A program made the translations under genes and the position numbers. From assembly GCF_000241305.1 (NCBI RefSeq), contig NZ_BAEH01000054.1, forward strand, positions 1-64,000: a stretch of DNA of 64,000 bases, in the 5' to 3' direction. Positions 61,236 through 64,000 of the stretch are shown piece by piece; the first letter of the stretch is position 1, and every line of letters starts with the position of its first letter. Under the pieces are notes generated by a model. That model saw only the letters and a list, made by a program, of their open reading frames with translations. It did no database searches and was not told the origin of the DNA. Origin of the DNA: Gordonia effusa NBRC 100432. GTDB lineage: Bacteria; Actinomycetota; Actinomycetes; Mycobacteriales; Mycobacteriaceae.

Positions 61236-62153
61236 CGGTGTCGCCGGCCACCACCAGATCAGCGCGCCGACCGCGAATGCGATAACCGTGCCCGCCGCGA
61301 GGAGGGTAAGCATGTCTGGGTGCACCAACGACTGGCCGCGCAATGCCTGCCAGAGGGTGATCGCCAGTAGTCCCGCATAGGCGGAACCGAAGACCGTGAC
61401 GATCAGCGAACGCACCCGCTCATCGCGTAACACCGTAATTCGCGGCGAGAGTGCCGTCATCGCAATAGTCACGACTATCAACACCTGCATCCCGTGAATA
61501 CCGAGAAAATGCGGTATCCGAAGGTCACCCGCGACGGTGCTCCAACCGGCGATCGGAATTCCCGGACCACCGTCCACGCCGCCAAAGGTATGCCGTGCGT
61601 TGAGTTCGACGAGACCGCCGTTAGCGTCGCGGGCGACCTGGGTACCGGCCCAACCGACCAGGTAGCCCAGACCCATCCCGATCACGCTAATCATCAACCC
61701 GGCTCGCATGGCGATCGTCGTTGCCCGGTCACCGACCTTCTGCCAGATGAGAATCCCGGAGATCGCGAGATTCGCGATGAAGAGCCCGGGAACACCGGAC
61801 ATGAATACGATCTGGCCGATGGAGTTGACCTGATCCTCCGCGGTATTGAAATGGCTGAAGGTTCCGCGAGACGCCTGTAGGACGATGAACCCCACGTCGA
61901 TTATCGCCGTGATCGCGAACAGCAGCGCCAGCTTCTTTGTCCAGCGCTGCCCCCGATGTGGGTGGTATAGCAACCACGCCAAGGTAAACGAATACAAGGC
62001 GAAGGCGACCGCGAACTTGAGCGGCTTGGTCCACACATTGACGCCGAGCAGCATTCGATCGTCGAATACCATTGCAATTAAACAGAATACGGCAAGCATC
62101 ACCATCGCGGAGGCGGTCGCGAGCAACGGTTTCTGGGCACGCAGTAGATCCAT
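61122..62153 (-). CDS. multi-pass membrane protein of unknown function
   Basis: A 343-residue protein with about eight hydrophobic helices (for example LLATASAMVMLAVFCLIAMV and VIGMGLGYLVGWAGTQVARD). Between helices 5 and 6 lies a conserved-looking HTFGGVDGGPGIPIAGWSTV loop and LRIPHFLGIHGMQVLIVVTI, with a His pair that could hold a ligand. The C-terminal 35 residues are soluble and overlap the LysR gene. I do not recognise the family. Confidence 0.75.
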   Translation of the reverse strand: MDLLRAQKPLLATASAMVMLAVFCLIAMVFDDRMLLGVNVWTKPLKFAVAFALYSFTLAWLLYHPHRGQRWTKKLALLFAITAIIDVGFIVLQASRGTFSHFNTAEDQVNSIGQIVFMSGVPGLFIANLAISGILIWQKVGDRATTIAMRAGLMISVIGMGLGYLVGWAGTQVARDANGGLVELNARHTFGGVDGGPGIPIAGWSTVAGDLRIPHFLGIHGMQVLIVVTIAMTALSPRITVLRDERVRSLIVTVFGSAYAGLLAITLWQALRGQSLVHPDMLTLLAAGTVIAFAVGALIWWWPATPSSGVTVHSAVTTGESDQVTSHAGEMSRWTPHRTQRSM

Positions 62154-62242
62154 ACCCCGACGCTAAGATGCCGGGGCGGCCGGCCACCTCCCCCTAGCGA
62201 ACTGTATGCGGATAGTCCTTATGGGTGAAATCGTGCCAGCGG

Positions 62243-63010
62243 TCAGAAGCCGCCATCGAATCCGCCGCCATCAAAGCCGCCGCCATCGAACCCACCGCCG
62301 TCGAACCCACCGCCGTCGAACCCGCCGGCATCACCGACGTCGCCTCCTGCTCCGGCATCGTAGAACCCAGCGCCATAATCGTCACCGGCTGAAATCGATG
62401 GGTCGACGCCAGACATTCCGCCGAACAGCGAGCCGAACAATAGTGCCGAGCCGACGCCCCAAGCGCCGCCGATCAACGCGGGACGCCACCACGGCTCCGA
62501 ATACCAGCCCGCGGGGACGCTGCGGCCCGCGACTCGACCGCCGGGATAGTAATTCGGTGTCTGCGCCGACGGATCGGGTGATGCGGTCAATTCTCGACCG
62601 TCGACGTCCACGCTGCGCTTCTCGGTCACCGCACCGGCCGCGCGCTGCCCGTCGAGTTCTGCGATCGGTGGTCCTGGGTCGATACCCATCGCGGTCCGTG
62701 CTGCGCGAACGTAGTAAAGCCCTTCCAACGCAGTCTGTTTCGCCAATCGGGCCTGCGCCGGGGTTGACGCCGAACCAATCGCGCCGCCTGCGGCGTTATG
62801 CCGCTCGGCCGCGTCGGCCAGCGCCTGCCGAGACGCATCGTCAGTACCCGTCAGACTGTAGACCTGGCCGCCGAGCCGTTCGATAACCTGGCGAGCGTCT
62901 GCCGTCGCATCTGCTAGATCCTGTTGTGTGCGAGCCTGACTCGTGCGGAGCCACCAGACGATCGCGCCGGCCGCGATCAAGATCAGAACGAGGATGAGAA
63001 GTATCTTCAC
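62243..63010 (-). CDS. DUF1542-like membrane protein with Gly/Asp repeat tail
   Basis: A 255-residue protein: one N-terminal transmembrane helix (LLILVLILIAAGAIVWWL), a helical region with a QQDLADATADARQVIERLGG segment, a hydrophobic stretch near residue 180 (GGAWGVGSALLFGSLFGGMS), and a C-terminal tail of FDGGG repeats (about seven). The tail is low-complexity and its DNA is a 15-bp tandem repeat (62249-62331), prone to length change. Similar proteins occur widely in Mycobacteriales; their role is unknown. Membrane anchored, with most of the chain on one side. Confidence 0.78.
   Translation of the reverse strand: MKILLILVLILIAAGAIVWWLRTSQARTQQDLADATADARQVIERLGGQVYSLTGTDDASRQALADAAERHNAAGGAIGSASTPAQARLAKQTALEGLYYVRAARTAMGIDPGPPIAELDGQRAAGAVTEKRSVDVDGRELTASPDPSAQTPNYYPGGRVAGRSVPAGWYSEPWWRPALIGGAWGVGSALLFGSLFGGMSGVDPSISAGDDYGAGFYDAGAGGDVGDAGGFDGGGFDGGGFDGGGFDGGGFDGGF
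62249..62331. repeat. 15-bp tandem repeat inside the FDGGG tail
   Basis: Units of the form CCGCCATCGAACCCA (15 bp, with variants such as CCGCCGTCGAACCCA) repeat about five times, encoding FDGGG. The unit length keeps the frame, so copy number may differ between strains without breaking the protein. Confidence 0.75.
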
Positions 63011-63034
63011 ACCACCACGCTACGCGCGAGAGGC

Positions 63035-63784
63035 TCAGACGGTCACCGAACTCCGACCCGCGCCGAGGTCGACGGTTGCTTGCAGATCGGCGGCGATATG
63101 ACGGGTCACCGCCGCGGGGGTGCGAAGTCCGGCGTCGGACATGCGGACCGCCGTGTTGATTACTGACAGGGGCCGCGTCCCAACGCCGTCCACGTCACGA
63201 TAGGTGATGCTGATGCTGAGCAGCCAGGGCGAAACACCCAATTTCGTTGCGCGCGTTGCTATATGCCCCACACCACTGCCCAACTTCTGAATGCGGGCCG
63301 GATCGTCCGGATTGCAGGTGCCCTCGGGGAAGACTGCCATATAGTCCCCCTGCGCCATCCGCTGCGCACAGATATCGATCATCCGTTGTCCGGCCGACAT
63401 GGCAGCGCGAACCCCGTGGTCTTTCGAGCGAAAAACTGGGATTCCGCCGAGTGCGTCGATCTTCCGGCGCTGGTCGGGGTCCTCGAATAACTCGTCTTTG
63501 GCGAGCACCCGCATCCGGCCGACATGCGATCTCAATGGCGAGAGGATTCCGGTGGCCGCCAGGATGAACGGGTCGGTCTCTCGAACGTGATTGGCGCTGA
63601 TGAGAATCGGATCGCCACTACGCAATGCCGATCGCAACACGTCGCGCGCCCCGTCGGCGTAGGTCACTTGCGGTTTATGCCGCCACGCGAGGATCCCGTA
63701 CATCAGCCGGGCCTTTGCTATCGGCTGCTGATGCGCCAGGTAGAAGTCGTAGACCTCAGATGCCCGCTCCATCGTCACGTCCAT
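63035..63784 (-). CDS. PlsC-type acyltransferase
   Basis: A 249-residue lysophospholipid/glycerolipid acyltransferase-like protein. The catalytic NHxxxxD-type motif reads NHVRETD, and FPEGTCNPDD is the conserved substrate-binding motif. The start is the ATG at 63784 (MDVTMERASEVYDF); the longer frame to 63904 adds a basic non-matching leader. One membrane-associated N-terminal helix is possible. It acylates a lysolipid or similar alcohol at the inner face of the membrane. Neighbouring genes give no clue to the acceptor. Confidence 0.9.
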   Translation of the reverse strand: MDVTMERASEVYDFYLAHQQPIAKARLMYGILAWRHKPQVTYADGARDVLRSALRSGDPILISANHVRETDPFILAATGILSPLRSHVGRMRVLAKDELFEDPDQRRKIDALGGIPVFRSKDHGVRAAMSAGQRMIDICAQRMAQGDYMAVFPEGTCNPDDPARIQKLGSGVGHIATRATKLGVSPWLLSISITYRDVDGVGTRPLSVINTAVRMSDAGLRTPAAVTRHIAADLQATVDLGAGRSSVTV

Positions 63785-63925
63785 GAAGCTACGGTAGCGT
63801 AACTTAGCCTGGCACGCAGCCGCCCGACTGCGGCCCTCGAGCCGGTCTCCGGGTCGGTACTCAAACCGGATCGTGCACTTCGTAGCGACCCTCCCGGCAT
63901 CCACTAGTGATGAGACGAGAAGTTT

Positions 63926-63982
63926 CGTCCCCTTGAGGGCACTCGGAGGGCAATATGCCCTCGGAAGCTAGTGAGGGGGACG
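63926..63982. terminator. nested hairpin upstream of the acyltransferase gene
   Basis: Outer arms CGTCCCC (63926-63932) and GGGGACG (63976-63982), inner stem GAGGGCA-ata-TGCCCTC (63946-63962). Same inner core as at 8978-9048 and 35550-35622. It lies about 140 bases upstream of the acyltransferase start, at the right edge of the window, so it may end the next gene beyond the window. Confidence 0.65.
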
Positions 63983-64000
63983 ATATTTCGACCCGAAGGC

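Noticed and set aside
1-64000. CRISPR arrays, rRNA genes and intact insertion sequences
   Set aside because: No regularly spaced 20-40 bp repeats with unique spacers, no rRNA-like stretches and no complete transposase with paired terminal repeats were seen.

Overview
The window looks like chromosome of a mycolic-acid-containing actinobacterium (order Mycobacteriales). GC is high, start codons are mixed ATG/GTG, and neighbouring reading frames often overlap by 4 bases. The strongest taxonomic pointers are an LGFP-repeat lipoprotein, F420-type flavin enzymes (PPOX-class and Ddn-like), two cytochromes P450 next to TetR genes, many TetR/MarR regulators and a MksB/JetC-type condensin operon. No genus can be named from the sequence alone.

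Layout. 0-9.6 kb: metabolic and regulatory genes. These are an osmoprotectant-type ABC permease fragment at the left edge, a P450 with a divergent TetR gene and two matching operators, two orphan small genes, a Ddn-like oxidoreductase, an alpha/beta hydrolase with an ACR3-type arsenite transporter, a HAD hydrolase/amidohydrolase pair facing a MarR gene, and a DinB-like gene. 9.7-18.6 kb: secreted proteins (one CYTH-like), a beta-lactamase-fold serine hydrolase, phosphoketolase followed by a frameshifted small gene, and a transglutaminase-like protein. 18.6-26.3 kb: an accessory region starting at tRNA-Ala. It holds a truncated OLD-like ATPase abutting a decayed Tn7-like tnsA/tnsB pair, end-like repeat arrays, an SDR/HxlR pair, and a two-gene operon (2OG-Fe(II) oxygenase plus a HEPN-like zinc-ribbon protein) lying between two related palindromes. 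26.3-35.6 kb: carotenoid oxygenase with a divergent TetR gene, an RCC1 fragment fused end to end with a 5'-truncated epoxide hydrolase, a secreted protein, an enoyl-CoA hydratase, the LGFP lipoprotein, a ThiD-like pyridoxal kinase, and a MarR/MFS pair. 35.7-50.9 kb: fatty acyl-CoA ligase, rhodanese, a DUF4189 protein with a tiny upstream ORF, a complete molybdate operon (regulator-modA-modB-modC), a metallopeptidase, and a three-gene cluster whose products share carboxypeptidase-regulatory (Ig-like) repeats, including an MFS transporter fusion. An esterase and a two-gene membrane operon follow. 50.9-56.5 kb: JetA-JetB-JetC (MksF-MksE-MksB) without the nuclease gene jetD. 56.7-64 kb: TetR/P450 pair resembling the CYP136 locus, YeiH-type exporter with a divergent LysR gene, membrane proteins and a PlsC-type acyltransferase.

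The points most worth following up are the JetABC operon lacking JetD, the HEPN/oxygenase pair between 33-bp and 19-bp palindromes, the MFS/YceI/Ig-like surface cluster, the Tn7-like remnant with its repeat arrays, and a family of nested hairpins. Four of the hairpins share a GAGGG-type core but have unrelated outer arms, and most lie between convergent genes.
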